Below, one piece after another: positions 1 to 9,425 of a DNA stretch of 39,010 bases. Source of the DNA: Latilactobacillus fuchuensis DSM 14340 = JCM 11249 (GTDB lineage: Bacteria > Bacillota > Bacilli > Lactobacillales > Lactobacillaceae); NCBI RefSeq assembly GCF_000615805.1, contig NZ_BAMJ01000024.1:1-39010 (forward strand). Reading direction: 5' to 3'. Under the pieces are notes generated by a model. It worked only from the letters and a program-made list of their open reading frames with translations, ran no database searches and had not been told where the DNA came from. The first letter of the stretch is position 1, and the number at the start of each line of letters is the position of its first letter. The position numbers and the translations under genes are program-made.

Positions 1-88
1 CACCACTTTAAATGAATATACATTCCTTTTAAAAGCTGATTTACGGGTAATTACCTAATATCAATTCATTCACATTAATTTCTCATAA

Positions 89-120
89 TAAAAAACACCA
101 TCCGAATTGGGATGGTGTTC
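89..120 (-). terminator. Rho-independent terminator, minus strand
   Basis: A 10-bp inverted repeat (94-103 with 110-119) is followed on the minus strand by a T-run (A-run at 89-95 on plus). It ends the transcript that comes from galU through the repeat array and the coding remnant at 135-296. Confidence 0.85.
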
Positions 121-134
121 AGACGTATTTAAAG

Positions 135-296
135 CTAGTTTGCATCATAGTCGGCTAACTTTTGAAGTAGCTCTTCATTACTTTCAATCACGGATTCAAT
201 TAGCTTCATAGTTTCTGAAGAAATATTCTGTGAAGTATTATCAGATTCGCCCATACTATTTGGTTTAATATTATCTATTTTATGCTTTTCAACCAA
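135..296 (-). pseudogene. 3' remnant of an unidentified coding sequence
   Basis: An open frame on the minus strand ends with TAG at 135-137 and runs back to an in-frame stop at 312-314. It can start at ATG 254 (39 aa) or TTG 296 (53 aa). The encoded tail is acidic and helical in character, ending in EELLQKLADYDAN. There is no strong ribosome binding site. It sits between the palindromic repeat array and a good terminator, so it most likely is the surviving C-terminus of a gene whose front part was removed; a tiny intact peptide gene is the alternative. I do not recognise the family. Confidence 0.35.
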
Positions 297-327
297 GCTG
301 ATCAGTCCAATCTACTTTGATTTTAAC

Positions 328-439
328 GTGCTTTTGACTTGCAACAACTTCCGCTTAACCAAAAATACCAATTATCTTAAAAAACAAGATAATCAGTATT
401 TTCTGTTAATGCTCAGTTGTTAAACGTAACTCAACGCAC
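328..439 (-). repeat. Palindromic element A1 (divergent subtype)
   Basis: Same plan as A2 and A3: GTGC at the start, AGCAC at the end, AACAAC/GTTGTT stem, GCATTAAC opposite GGTTAAGCGGAAG, and a long AT-rich apical stem (ATTATCTT/AAGATAAT). Internal arms differ in sequence from all other copies. Confidence 0.75.
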
Positions 440-452
440 TTACTTCTTTAAC

Positions 453-568
453 GTGCTTCTCAAGTAGCCTTTTCCGGTTAACTACGAACTGGGCATCATG
501 AGTATAAAGCACTCATAACACCCAGTTCTAGGTTAATCCTCAAAGCCTGAACAACTTGAGTCAGACAC
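453..568 (-). repeat. Palindromic element A2 (subtype II)
   Basis: Outer stem CTCAAG/CTTGAG, internal motif GAGGATTAACCTA opposite GTTAACCGGAAAAGG, and apical stem GAACTGGG/CCCAGTTC with an inner ATGAGT/ACTCAT. The 5' end reads GTGTCT instead of GTGCT, so the terminal stem has a bulge. Confidence 0.8.
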
Positions 569-581
569 TTACTTCTTTAAC

Positions 582-693
582 GTGCTTCTCAGCCAACTTC
601 TTCCGTCTAGCTACAAAACGGGAATCATGATTGGGCTACGTCATAATTCCCGTTTTTAGGCTATACTCAGAAGTTAATCGGCTGAATCAGCAC
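582..693 (-). repeat. Palindromic element A3 (subtype I)
   Basis: Sense strand begins GTGCT immediately after the galU stop codon and ends AGCAC. Nested stems are GTGCT/AGCAC, CAGCC/GGCTG, AACTTCT/AGAAGTT and an apical AAAACGGGAAT/ATTCCCGTTTT. The asymmetric internal loop has GAGTATAGCCTA on one side and GTAGCTAGACGGAAG on the other. Confidence 0.85.
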
Positions 694-1578
694 TTACTTC
701 TTCTTTAATTGTTCTGCTAGTTCGATGATGTATTTCTTTAAGCCGTCTTTGACTTCTGGATGGCTTAAGCCGTATTCGATGCTGGTTTCTAGGTAACCTA
801 GCTTATTACCGACATCATAACGACGGCCCTTGAATTCGTGGGCAAAGACGCGTTGTGTTTTATTCAATTCATCGATGGCATCCGTTAATTGAATTTCGCC
901 ACCTAAACCAGGTTTTTGATTTTCTAAGATATCAAAGATTTCTGGTGTTAATAGGTAACGACCAATAATTGCTAAATCACTAGGTGCTTTATCAATATCG
1001 GGTTTTTCAACAAAACTCTTAACGTTGTATAAATCATCTTTAACCTTGTTCTCAGGATTGATGACACCATATTTATCGACTTCAGTATGGGGTACCTTCA
1101 TGACCGCTAATTGAGAAGCATGTGTGTCTTGATATTCATTAATCAATTGCTTACTCAATGGCACCTTATCTTCCATCAAATCATCACCCAACATGACAAC
1201 AAAGGGTTCGTCGCCAACGAATGATTTCGCTAAACGAACGGCGTCGCCTAAGCCATTGGGATGTGATTGGCGAATGAAGTAGAGATTAACCCCCATATCG
1301 GTTGTTTCATTGACCATTTTTAACATTTTAGTTTTATTTTTAGCTTTTAAGTTTTGTTCCAATTCGGGTGCAGAATCAAAATGATCTTCGATTGGGCGCT
1401 TACCCTTACCCGTGATGATTAAGATATCTTCAATCCCAGAAGCTTTTGCCTCTTCCACGATAAATTGGATGGTTGGTTTATCAACGATTGGCAACATTTC
1501 CTTAGCCATCGCTTTAGTAGCTGGTAAAAAACGCGTGCCTAGACCTGCTGCTGGAATAACTGCTTTACGTACTTTCAT
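694..1578 (-). CDS. galU: UTP--glucose-1-phosphate uridylyltransferase
   Basis: Makes UDP-glucose from glucose 1-phosphate and UTP, the entry point for UDP-Glc/UDP-Gal used in EPS, teichoic acid and glycolipid synthesis. The 294-aa product has the nucleotidyltransferase signature [13 protein letters not shown] (residues 10-22), the [10 protein letters not shown] motif and VEKP later in the chain, which fit bacterial GalU/GtaB in order and length. The start at 1578 has a GGGGGA ribosome binding site about 8 nt upstream. It is transcribed alone, divergently from the ComK-like gene; a possible -10 (TATAGT) lies near 1610. The stop codon directly abuts palindromic element A3. Although a nucleotidyltransferase, it is not the RmlA type and would not replace the broken rfbA at 9426. 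Confidence 0.95.
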   Translation of the reverse strand: MKVRKAVIPAAGLGTRFLPATKAMAKEMLPIVDKPTIQFIVEEAKASGIEDILIITGKGKRPIEDHFDSAPELEQNLKAKNKTKMLKMVNETTDMGVNLYFIRQSHPNGLGDAVRLAKSFVGDEPFVVMLGDDLMEDKVPLSKQLINEYQDTHASQLAVMKVPHTEVDKYGVINPENKVKDDLYNVKSFVEKPDIDKAPSDLAIIGRYLLTPEIFDILENQKPGLGGEIQLTDAIDELNKTQRVFAHEFKGRRYDVGNKLGYLETSIEYGLSHPEVKDGLKKYIIELAEQLKKK

Positions 1579-1713
1579 TGTATGTATCCCCCATAAAAAT
1601 TTTTGTCTAACTATAGTATGCCATATTCAGAACGGTTTGTGACCCCTAAACGCTCAAATTAGACCAGTTCATTAGAATTATCTTAATAATCGACTGTCAA
1701 ATTCTCAGTATTT

Positions 1714-1742
1714 TTGTATCCGATTCCAAACGTTGCTATGCT
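1714..1742 (+). promoter_or_regulatory. Putative promoter of the ComK-like gene
   Basis: -35 TTGTAT at 1714-1719, a 17-nt spacer and -10 TATGCT at 1737-1742 with an extended TGC just before it. Assigned by eye. Confidence 0.5.
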
Positions 1743-1775
1743 CGTATTATCCTAGAGATAGATTGGAGTTTTTTG

Positions 1776-2579
1776 ATGTCTTTTAGACCAAGTACCATAC
1801 AACCAATTAGTACCGGATTAGAATCTTTTGATTTTACAAAACCACTTTCGTATCCCTACATACAATCCCATCAAAATTCGGCGACTCATGATTCAATGCT
1901 GATTCTCCCGTTCAATCAACAGCGCCCGACTAAAAAGAGTTTGATTCTCAATCAGGATAACCAATTGCAACTAACGCCTTATTCGACTCGCCAACTGATT
2001 CAACACTACAACCATCAACAATTAATCGATTTCTCGCAGACCCGGCATCTTTGTCGCTATTTCGATCATCATCGTAAAATCCCCCAAATCAACGGTGATT
2101 ATCAATTACTGCCACTCGGTGGAACTGCGCACCAAAACACGAGTTGGGTCGCCTTACATTATGTCGCCGCTTTCGAACAATTTGATTCGCACGTCCTCTT
2201 TCGCTTCTTGAATGGTACCACCGCCGAACTCAACTATTACGGTCAACAACTTGAAACTGAAATTCACCATTGCGCCGCGATTGGCCGCATTCTACGTGCT
2301 AGCTTACGCCTATGTTCATTGAGCTTTGGCTACGATATTACGATTCATGCTCGCTTCCCCGACAGTATTATTCATCAGTATGACAACTGCACCTGTTCCC
2401 GCTGTCAAAAGATTCCTCAGACGACTGCTGATCTGGTTCAACTATTGGACGAACTCGAAATCAATAAATCCAATTACATTTATAAAGCAGCCACCCAGGC
2501 CTTCCCAGAATGCCCGCTCCACGAATTTGCTTGGTACAACGACGTGAATGTGTTCATTAAACAATTACGTCGATTATAA
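1776..2579 (+). CDS. comK: ComK-like competence transcription factor
   Basis: A 267-aa protein whose central part (about residues 65-165) follows the ComK family: a conserved Cys-Arg-Tyr-Phe stretch, a proline/glycine segment, then SWVALHYV and F-x-NGTT near the DNA-binding core. ComK binds AT-rich boxes and switches on DNA-uptake genes in Bacillus; whether this lactobacillar version does so is inference. It is longer than B. subtilis ComK (about 190 aa), with an extra C-terminal part holding a CTCSRC cysteine cluster. The ATG at 1776 is preferred over TTG 1773 because GGAG at 1765-1768 is then 7 nt away. The next gene, 184 nt downstream on the same strand, is a SigH/ComX-like sigma factor, which supports a competence role. 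Confidence 0.68.
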   Translation: MSFRPSTIQPISTGLESFDFTKPLSYPYIQSHQNSATHDSMLILPFNQQRPTKKSLILNQDNQLQLTPYSTRQLIQHYNHQQLIDFSQTRHLCRYFDHHRKIPQINGDYQLLPLGGTAHQNTSWVALHYVAAFEQFDSHVLFRFLNGTTAELNYYGQQLETEIHHCAAIGRILRASLRLCSLSFGYDITIHARFPDSIIHQYDNCTCSRCQKIPQTTADLVQLLDELEINKSNYIYKAATQAFPECPLHEFAWYNDVNVFIKQLRRL

Positions 2580-2704
2580 AAGAACCGGTTCTAACCAGCT
2601 CTGAGTCTTCGACTGTCATAATCAGCTTAACGCGCCTATAAAAACGGTAACCACACCACTTGAGTCGGTTAAAACGAACCTTCGACCAATTTACAAGCCC
2701 GCGT

Positions 2705-2743
2705 TACAGTAAGCTTACCGGTAAATCTAACACTGTAAGCTTA
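2705..2743 (+). promoter_or_regulatory. Paired palindromes upstream of the sigma factor gene
   Basis: Two copies of the palindrome TAAGCTTA (2710-2717 and 2736-2743), each preceded by ACAG or ACTG, are spaced 26 bp centre to centre. Between them lies TTACCGGTAA, another palindrome. The pair ends 19 nt before the start codon, where a promoter or operator must lie. No regulator can be named. Confidence 0.4.
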
Positions 2744-2762
2744 TAGTAGATAGGACAGTTTC

Positions 2763-3317
2763 ATGACTCAAGAACAGATTCAAGCCGCATTCACCCTCAT
2801 CAGCCAAGATGACACCTTAATTCACGGCGTCTTAAAGGCACTCAATGTCTCCCGTAAACGGTCGAACTATGAAGATCTGTATCAAGAAGGCCTGCTTGCC
2901 TTCGTTGATGCTTATCAACATTTCCCGGGTAATCCAGAAACTGAACAGCACGCGCTGATGGTCTATTGTTTCCAGGCCGTTAAATGGACACTGTTGATGT
3001 ACTTCCGTCAAATGAATCAATACAACCAACACATCGGTTTTGTTGATCGGCAAGACGATAATAACGATGCCGTTCTAGATTACCTCGATCAACTCAGTAG
3101 TCCGATTACCAGCGCCGAAGCCAATCTCTTGCACCAAGAATGTTTCGAACAACTCTATCAAGCTTGTACGCCGCGCGAGCAACGTTTCTTAGTCCTACGT
3201 TACTTCTACAACGCCGAACTCAAAGAAATCGCCGCAGACTTAAACGTCACGCGGCGAACAGCGAATAATATTAAGTTTAAGATTCAGAAGAAATTCAGTG
3301 CGGTGTTGATTGAATAA
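2763..3317 (+). CDS. sigH: SigH/ComX-like alternative sigma factor
   Basis: A 184-aa sigma-70 family protein. Region 2 covers roughly residues 10-95 (YEDLYQEGLLAFVDAYQHF, then an aromatic VKWTLLMYFRQMN helix). Region 4 is at 125-184 with a helix-turn-helix LKEIAADLNVTRRTANNIKFK. Such small sigma factors in lactobacilli (SigH) and streptococci (ComX) direct RNA polymerase to late competence genes. Adjacency to a ComK-like gene fits that, and the paired TAAGCTTA palindromes upstream suggest tight control. The Shine-Dalgarno (TAGGA, about 2751-2755) is weak. A bidirectional terminator follows the stop codon by 4 nt. An ECF-type factor for another regulon is the alternative. Confidence 0.75.
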   Translation: MTQEQIQAAFTLISQDDTLIHGVLKALNVSRKRSNYEDLYQEGLLAFVDAYQHFPGNPETEQHALMVYCFQAVKWTLLMYFRQMNQYNQHIGFVDRQDDNNDAVLDYLDQLSSPITSAEANLLHQECFEQLYQACTPREQRFLVLRYFYNAELKEIAADLNVTRRTANNIKFKIQKKFSAVLIE

Positions 3318-3318
3318 A

Positions 3319-3353
3319 AATATCAGGGACTCCCATAGTTGGGGTCCCTGATT
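3319..3353. terminator. Bidirectional terminator between sigH and rmlD
   Basis: Stem 3322-3334 with 3341-3352 (ATCAGGGAC...GTCCCTGAT, one bulge), an A-run before it and T-rich sequence after. It closes both the plus-strand sigma factor transcript and the minus-strand EPS operon. Confidence 0.85.
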
Positions 3354-3357
3354 TCAA

Positions 3358-4200
3358 TTAATCAATTTTTGCCATAAATTTGTGAAGCGCATCTTGCCAG
3401 GTTGGTACTTCAAAGCCCGTTGCTTTAATCTTACTCAAATCCATGATTGAATGCCGTGGCCGATAAGCTTTTTGAGGATATTCTTCTGACGTCACGGGAC
3501 TAACTTCAACCGCTTCATCTTTCAAAATTTCACTGGCAAATTCATACCACGTACATGAATTATCGTTTGATAATTGGTACAAGCCATAAGGCACGTTGTT
3601 TTCAAGGACATAAGTCATGAATTCAGCTAACGTCCGCGTCCACGTTGGACGACCAACTTGATCACTAACAACCGTTAAATGATCATGGGTTTTCGCCAAG
3701 TTGAGCATCGTGTAAACGAAGTTCTTACCGTATTCACCAAAGACCCATGATGTCCGGATGATGTAATATTTGCTCATCGTCTTCGCAACGGCTTCTTCTC
3801 CGGCTAATTTCGTACGACCATATTCATTCTTCGGTGCCGCTGGTGTGTCTTCGGTGTACATTTGATCATTCGTGCCGTCAAAAACATAATCAGTACTGAT
3901 ATAGATTAACGTCGCGCCAATCGCTTCAGCGGCGTTAGCAATATTTTGAGTGCCGATGACGTTAACTTTGTAATTAATTGATTTGCCGGGTTCTTCTTCG
4001 GCCGCATCAACGGCGGTATAAGCCGCGCAGTGATACACAATTTTAGGTTGGTTAGCTTCGAAATAAGTCGTGACTGCCGTGGCATCCGTGATATCTAATT
4101 CAGCTGCGTCCGTCCCAACATATTCGATTTGTTTTTCATCTAGTAAATGACGTAGTTCGGTCCCTAGTTGACCATTAGCGCCGGTAATTAAAATTTCCAT
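3358..4200 (-). CDS. rfbD: dTDP-4-dehydrorhamnose reductase
   Basis: Last step of dTDP-L-rhamnose synthesis: reduces dTDP-4-dehydro-L-rhamnose with NAD(P)H. The 280-aa SDR protein has the Rossmann GANGQLGTEL motif at 7-16 and the catalytic Tyr127-x3-Lys131 pair (EYGRTKLAGEE), with normal RmlD length. It is the last gene of the EPS operon, separated from rmlA, rmlC and rmlB by the galactofuranose genes and wzx. The preceding wzx stop is only 2 nt away, so translation is probably coupled. Confidence 0.95.
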   Translation of the reverse strand: MEILITGANGQLGTELRHLLDEKQIEYVGTDAAELDITDATAVTTYFEANQPKIVYHCAAYTAVDAAEEEPGKSINYKVNVIGTQNIANAAEAIGATLIYISTDYVFDGTNDQMYTEDTPAAPKNEYGRTKLAGEEAVAKTMSKYYIIRTSWVFGEYGKNFVYTMLNLAKTHDHLTVVSDQVGRPTWTRTLAEFMTYVLENNVPYGLYQLSNDNSCTWYEFASEILKDEAVEVSPVTSEEYPQKAYRPRHSIMDLSKIKATGFEVPTWQDALHKFMAKID

Positions 4201-4202
4201 CG

Positions 4203-5612
4203 TTATTTTCCTCGCTTAATGTAATTTAAAATTTTCGGTCTCGTTAATAATAATACGCCGCCATATATCACAATGCCTATCAGCACTTGAATCACTAATT
4301 TCACCATACTAAACGGCATCGTTAAATTCATGTACAGTACCACCGCAAACATCATGAACCCGGCCAATAAATATTTCCATAATTCCTGAGCCATTTGGCC
4401 GAGGTCTAAATCATGGCGTACCACGTAAAATTGATAAGCCGTCACACTGACTTCTGAAAGGACCGTCGCAATCATCGCACCTTGGGTGCCTATCCATAAA
4501 ATTAACGGAATATTTAAAATAATGTTAACGATGGCTCCAATCGTGACTGAAATCGTAAATTCACGATTATGACCGGTTGGTAATAAATATTGAACGCCTA
4601 AGACGTTACTCCATGCGATTAATAGAATCACAACGGATTCCAACATCATTAAGGGCCCGACCGGCGCGAAAGCTTTACCGAAGAACATCGTCGCAAATTT
4701 AGGCGCAATCGCCGCAATCCCAAACATCAATGGTACCGAAATCACACTGACAAAATCAAACGATTGATAGAGATACTTTTTGACCTGTTCATGATCGCCT
4801 TTGGCGAATGTATTGGCGACCCGCGGTAACATCACGGTTCCCGTGGCGGTGACAATCGCCAAAACCATCTTGACAATCTTATCGGAATTATCGTAAAAAC
4901 CAGCCGCTTCGACCGACACCATTTTTCCGACCATCGTTTTATTTAAGATTAAATAAACTTGAGTCGCGATTTGGGGCACAAACAAAACCATTGAAGGTTT
5001 AAAATGTTGCCAAATCTTTAACTCCCGCCAGTTAGGTAAGTTGATGTAATGTTTCAAATACGGGAATAAGGTTAAATTTCCAATGAGTTGTGAAATTGAT
5101 AAAATCGCAATATATAAGGTTAAATCACCTTTGCCCTTCACAAAAATAAAGATACAGGCCAATGAGATTAACTTAATAATAATATTTCGTAAGACGGTCA
5201 CTTTGAAGTTTTCAAAGCCCATAAAGAACCACGAAATATCAAAAGCCGCTGCGACAATCAAGATGGCTTGCATGACGTACGCTTGATGGTAATCTTGGAC
5301 AAACCCTAAGAAGACAAAGAACGCACCTAATGCAATCACAATTGTGATCATTCGCATGAGAAAAACTTCCCAAAAAATCTGGGAAGCTTTAGCGCGATTA
5401 TCTCGATAATAGGCGATTTGCCGATTACCATACAACGAAACCCCAATACTACCTAACAAGATAAAATATTGTGTATTTGAATTGGTAAACGAATTAATCC
5501 CAACCCCGGTTGGCCCCAATACTCGGGCAATATAAGGCATCGTGACTAACGGCACTAATAACACAAAAACTTGGTAAAAAACATTATAGAGATAATTTTT
5601 AATAATTTTCAT
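4203..5612 (-). CDS. wzx: Wzx-type polysaccharide flippase
   Basis: A 469-aa integral membrane protein with about 12-14 hydrophobic helices across its whole length and the N-terminal pattern LVPLVTMPYIARVLGPTGVG typical of the polysaccharide transport (PST/MOP) family. It should flip undecaprenyl-pyrophosphate-linked EPS repeat units across the membrane for the Wzy polymerase encoded at 10291. It is packed between glf (2-nt gap) and rmlD (2-nt gap) in the EPS operon. The assignment is by hydropathy and family pattern; sugar specificity cannot be read. Confidence 0.9.
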   Translation of the reverse strand: MKIIKNYLYNVFYQVFVLLVPLVTMPYIARVLGPTGVGINSFTNSNTQYFILLGSIGVSLYGNRQIAYYRDNRAKASQIFWEVFLMRMITIVIALGAFFVFLGFVQDYHQAYVMQAILIVAAAFDISWFFMGFENFKVTVLRNIIIKLISLACIFIFVKGKGDLTLYIAILSISQLIGNLTLFPYLKHYINLPNWRELKIWQHFKPSMVLFVPQIATQVYLILNKTMVGKMVSVEAAGFYDNSDKIVKMVLAIVTATGTVMLPRVANTFAKGDHEQVKKYLYQSFDFVSVISVPLMFGIAAIAPKFATMFFGKAFAPVGPLMMLESVVILLIAWSNVLGVQYLLPTGHNREFTISVTIGAIVNIILNIPLILWIGTQGAMIATVLSEVSVTAYQFYVVRHDLDLGQMAQELWKYLLAGFMMFAVVLYMNLTMPFSMVKLVIQVLIGIVIYGGVLLLTRPKILNYIKRGK

Positions 5613-5614
5613 GG

Positions 5615-6727
5615 TTAATCCTTTAATTCATCTTTGACCACTTGTAACGCAGCGTGGATGACTTGATGCATATCGTAATAACGGTATTGGCCTAAACGGC
5701 CACCAAAGACCACTTTGGGTTCAGTTTGGGCTAAATCACGATACGCTTTGTATAAACGGTTAGTTTGGTCGTTGTTAATTGGATAATAAGGTTCGTCACC
5801 ACGTGACCAATCAGCTGGGTATTCCTTGGTAATGATGGTTTTATTCTTATCGCCCTTACCAAATTCAAAATGCTTGTGTTCGATAATCCGGGTGTAAGGT
5901 GTTTCAGCATCCGTATAATTGACTACCGCGTTACCTTGGTAATTATCAACGTCTTTTTCTTCGGTTTCAAATCGTAAACTCCGGTATTCGAGTTCGCCTA
6001 ATTGATAATCAAAGAATTGATCAATCATGCCGGTGAAAATGACTTTATCGTATTGGTCAATGTACGCTTGCTTTTGGTCAAAGAAATCAACGCCCGTTTC
6101 AACATCAATTAAATCACTGGCCAACATCTTTTCAATAATCTGGGTGTACCCACCAATTGGAATGCCTTGGTATGTATCGTTGAAATAGTTATTATCATAC
6201 GTTAAACGGACTGGTAAACGCCGAATAATAAATGATGGTAATGCCGTCGCTTTTTGGCCCCATTGTTTTTCCGTATAACCCTTAATCAGTTTTTGATAGA
6301 CATCGGTTCCGATTAACGAAATGGCCTGTTCTTCCAAGTTTTCAGGTTCTTTACCACCTAACACTTTGCGTTGTTCCGCAATCTTCGCTTCAGCTTCAGC
6401 CGGTGTCACCACACCCCACAACTTATTAAATGTGTTCATATTGAACGGTAAGTTGTAGATTTCGCCTTTATAATTAGCGACTGGGCTGTTGGTGTAACGG
6501 TTAAATTCTGCGAATTGGTTAATATAGTCCCAGATTTCCTTGTTGCTGGTATGGAAAATATGCGCACCATATTGGTGGACTTGAATGCCATCCACTTCTT
6601 TGGTGTAGATGTTACCAGCGATGTGATCGCGTTTTTCGATTACTTTAACGTGGTTCCCGCGTTTAGCCGCTTCATACGCAAACGTTGCGCCAAACAAACC
6701 AGAACCCACTACTAGATAATTAGTCAT
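5615..6727 (-). CDS. glf: UDP-galactopyranose mutase
   Basis: Flavoenzyme converting UDP-galactopyranose to UDP-galactofuranose. The 370-aa product opens with the FAD-binding GSGLFGATFAYEAAKRG (8-24), contains the QYGAHIFHTSN active-site segment around residue 55 and RLGQYRYYDMHQ near the C-terminus, all typical of Glf at standard length. It sits directly downstream of the galactofuranosyltransferase gene, so the EPS probably contains Galf when that gene is in frame. Start at 6727 has a GGAGC ribosome binding site. Confidence 0.96.
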   Translation of the reverse strand: MTNYLVVGSGLFGATFAYEAAKRGNHVKVIEKRDHIAGNIYTKEVDGIQVHQYGAHIFHTSNKEIWDYINQFAEFNRYTNSPVANYKGEIYNLPFNMNTFNKLWGVVTPAEAEAKIAEQRKVLGGKEPENLEEQAISLIGTDVYQKLIKGYTEKQWGQKATALPSFIIRRLPVRLTYDNNYFNDTYQGIPIGGYTQIIEKMLASDLIDVETGVDFFDQKQAYIDQYDKVIFTGMIDQFFDYQLGELEYRSLRFETEEKDVDNYQGNAVVNYTDAETPYTRIIEHKHFEFGKGDKNKTIITKEYPADWSRGDEPYYPINNDQTNRLYKAYRDLAQTEPKVVFGGRLGQYRYYDMHQVIHAALQVVKDELKD

Positions 6728-6744
6728 ATATTGCTCCTTACACT

Positions 6745-7760
6745 TTAAATAGAATTTTCAGCAGCGGCAAATGCCTTTTTAGTATAATATCCATTTCGCA
6801 ATTTTTTTGATATAATTAGAGAGTTTTCTTTCATTTTTTGGTACTCGTTAACCGTCATAGTACTTAATATACTGTCTAATTCATCTAATGATTCTATACT
6901 TATACCTACACCACTTTCCTCAACAAATTTTGATAGCGCTGCATTTTTCCAAATAATAATTGGTATTCCACACGCTAGATATAACGAGGCTTTATGGGGA
7001 TTATTATACTGTATATACTTTCCATATATTCCAGACACATTATTTACCTCCGTTCCATCCCAAACTAATCCGAACTTCCCCTTCATTTCATTAACCAAAT
7101 CATTTGGTGTATAAGAGCCATTATAAATAACATTTTCGGTATTCAATTTTTCTTTCTTAAACCCACTACCATATAAATTTAACGTGTAGTCTTGTGGTGA
7201 TAATTTATAGATAAAATCAGATTTAATCAGATTTCCTGCAAAACAAACCATTACTTTATCGTTTTGAGAATCCTCAATTACATCAGGGCCTTCGGTATAA
7301 TAATCAAATATTTCCAAATTTATTATTTCTGAATTACAATTATTCTTTTTTAACCAATCTACCATTGATTCATTATGCGCTACTATGACGTTGAAATTAT
7401 TTAAGTAATTAATTTCTGATTGTATTTCTTTCTCTCCACCAAATCTAAGGCTATTAAGATCATGAATCAACAATACTGTGTTAATTGATTTCTTCTTTAC
7501 TTCGTTGATTATTACTTTATTAACATATCTCCCCATATAAAAAGGATATTGCAAATATAAATAATCATCCGGTTTTAATAGCTGTAACTTTTTTTTTTAA
7601 ATTCCTTTTAAAAAAAAAATAGTTTTTCAATTTGTGAAACCTCTCGATCCATATATAAATTTAAACATTTTTTACTCAAAAAAAATCTAATATCATCTTG
7701 AGCTTTTGAAGAAGCAAACTTAGTACCATTTTCCATTAAATTTAATAAATATTTTTCCAT
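6745..7760 (-). pseudogene. Galactofuranosyltransferase-like gene interrupted by two 10-nt homopolymers (possible phase-variable gene)
   Basis: The gene starts at ATG 7760 with a strong GGGAGAG ribosome binding site at 7766-7773. The first 47 codons read to residues QIEKL, then a T10 tract (7610-7619) runs into a TAA. Eleven bases later there is an A10 tract (7589-7598). Reducing each tract to nine would give one continuous frame joining the front part to KLQLLKPDDYLYLQYPFYMG and a 337-aa protein. The rest (an open frame from TTG 7554) has features of Galf/GT4-like transferases: a DLNSLRFG segment, a nucleotide-binding middle part and GKYIQYNNPHKASLYLACG near residue 245 of the full chain. 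It lies directly before glf, which supplies UDP-Galf. As sequenced the full protein cannot be made. A shorter start at TTG 7554 lacks a ribosome binding site and about 70 N-terminal residues. Confidence 0.75.
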
Positions 7761-7781
7761 AATAAACTCTCCCAATTATTT

Positions 7782-8828
<1,047 letters not shown>

Positions 8829-9410
8829 TTAAATTTCACCGTAAACAAACGGATTATCTTTTTCAAATTCAGTAAAGGTTGGTTGTGCAGCATCTTTTTC
8901 TGAAGTGATTGCTTGGTCAAAATCAATTGGCCAGTCAATGTTTAATTCTGGCGTCTTAAATGAAATGCCGCCATCGGCTTCAGCGTTATAAGGATTGTCA
9001 CACTTATAAAGGAAGTTCACATCATCCGTTAACGTTACGAAACCATGCGCATAACCCTTTGGAACAAGTAATTGACGATGGTTACTAGCTGACAAGATGT
9101 AGCCTTCCCATTGACCATACGTCGGTGAACTAGCACGGACATCAACGATGACATCCAAAACGGCCCCAGTAACGACCCGAATTAATTTGGTTTGAGCAGC
9201 TCGGCCGCGTTGGAAATGCAGTCCACGAAGAACACCAGCTTGAGTCGATAATGAATGGTTATCTTGAATGAAATCAAAATCAATCCCGGCGGCTTTAAAA
9301 TCTTGATCCGAATAAGATTCAGTAAAGAATCCCCGATTATCACCAAACACCGCTGGTGTAATCAACTTAACATCTTGTAATTTAGTAGTTGTGACTTTTA
9401 ACTTGCCCAT
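8829..9410 (-). CDS. rfbC: dTDP-4-dehydrorhamnose 3,5-epimerase
   Basis: Third enzyme of the dTDP-rhamnose pathway. The 193-aa cupin-type protein has the signature FTESYSDQDF, the catalytic His65 in LRGLHFQ, and the conserved LLVPKGYAHGF segment with the catalytic Tyr. It lies between rmlA (15 nt upstream) and rmlB (18 nt downstream), the order A-C-B common in lactobacilli. Confidence 0.96.
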   Translation of the reverse strand: MGKLKVTTTKLQDVKLITPAVFGDNRGFFTESYSDQDFKAAGIDFDFIQDNHSLSTQAGVLRGLHFQRGRAAQTKLIRVVTGAVLDVIVDVRASSPTYGQWEGYILSASNHRQLLVPKGYAHGFVTLTDDVNFLYKCDNPYNAEADGGISFKTPELNIDWPIDFDQAITSEKDAAQPTFTEFEKDNPFVYGEI

Positions 9411-9425
9411 TTTTAATACGCTCCT

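Larger units (their letters stand above)
328..693 (-). repeat. Array A: three tandem ~115-nt palindromic elements downstream of galU
   Basis: This gene-free stretch is filled by three copies (582-693, 453-568, 328-439), all read in the galU sense direction. Each begins GTGC- directly after a stop codon or a stop-codon-like linker and ends with AGCACGTTA. The linkers between copies read GTTAAAGAAGTAAGTG, close to the galU 3' end (TTAAAGAAGAAGTAAGTG). Confidence 0.85.

Noticed and set aside
328-693. Array units as plain Rho-independent terminators
   Set aside because: They lack the T-run after the stem, have conserved asymmetric loops, and separate ordinary terminators lie behind arrays A, B and C.
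694-1578. galU as a functional substitute for the broken rmlA
   Set aside because: The GalU signature is of the UTP-glucose type; RmlA is a different family and makes dTDP-glucose.
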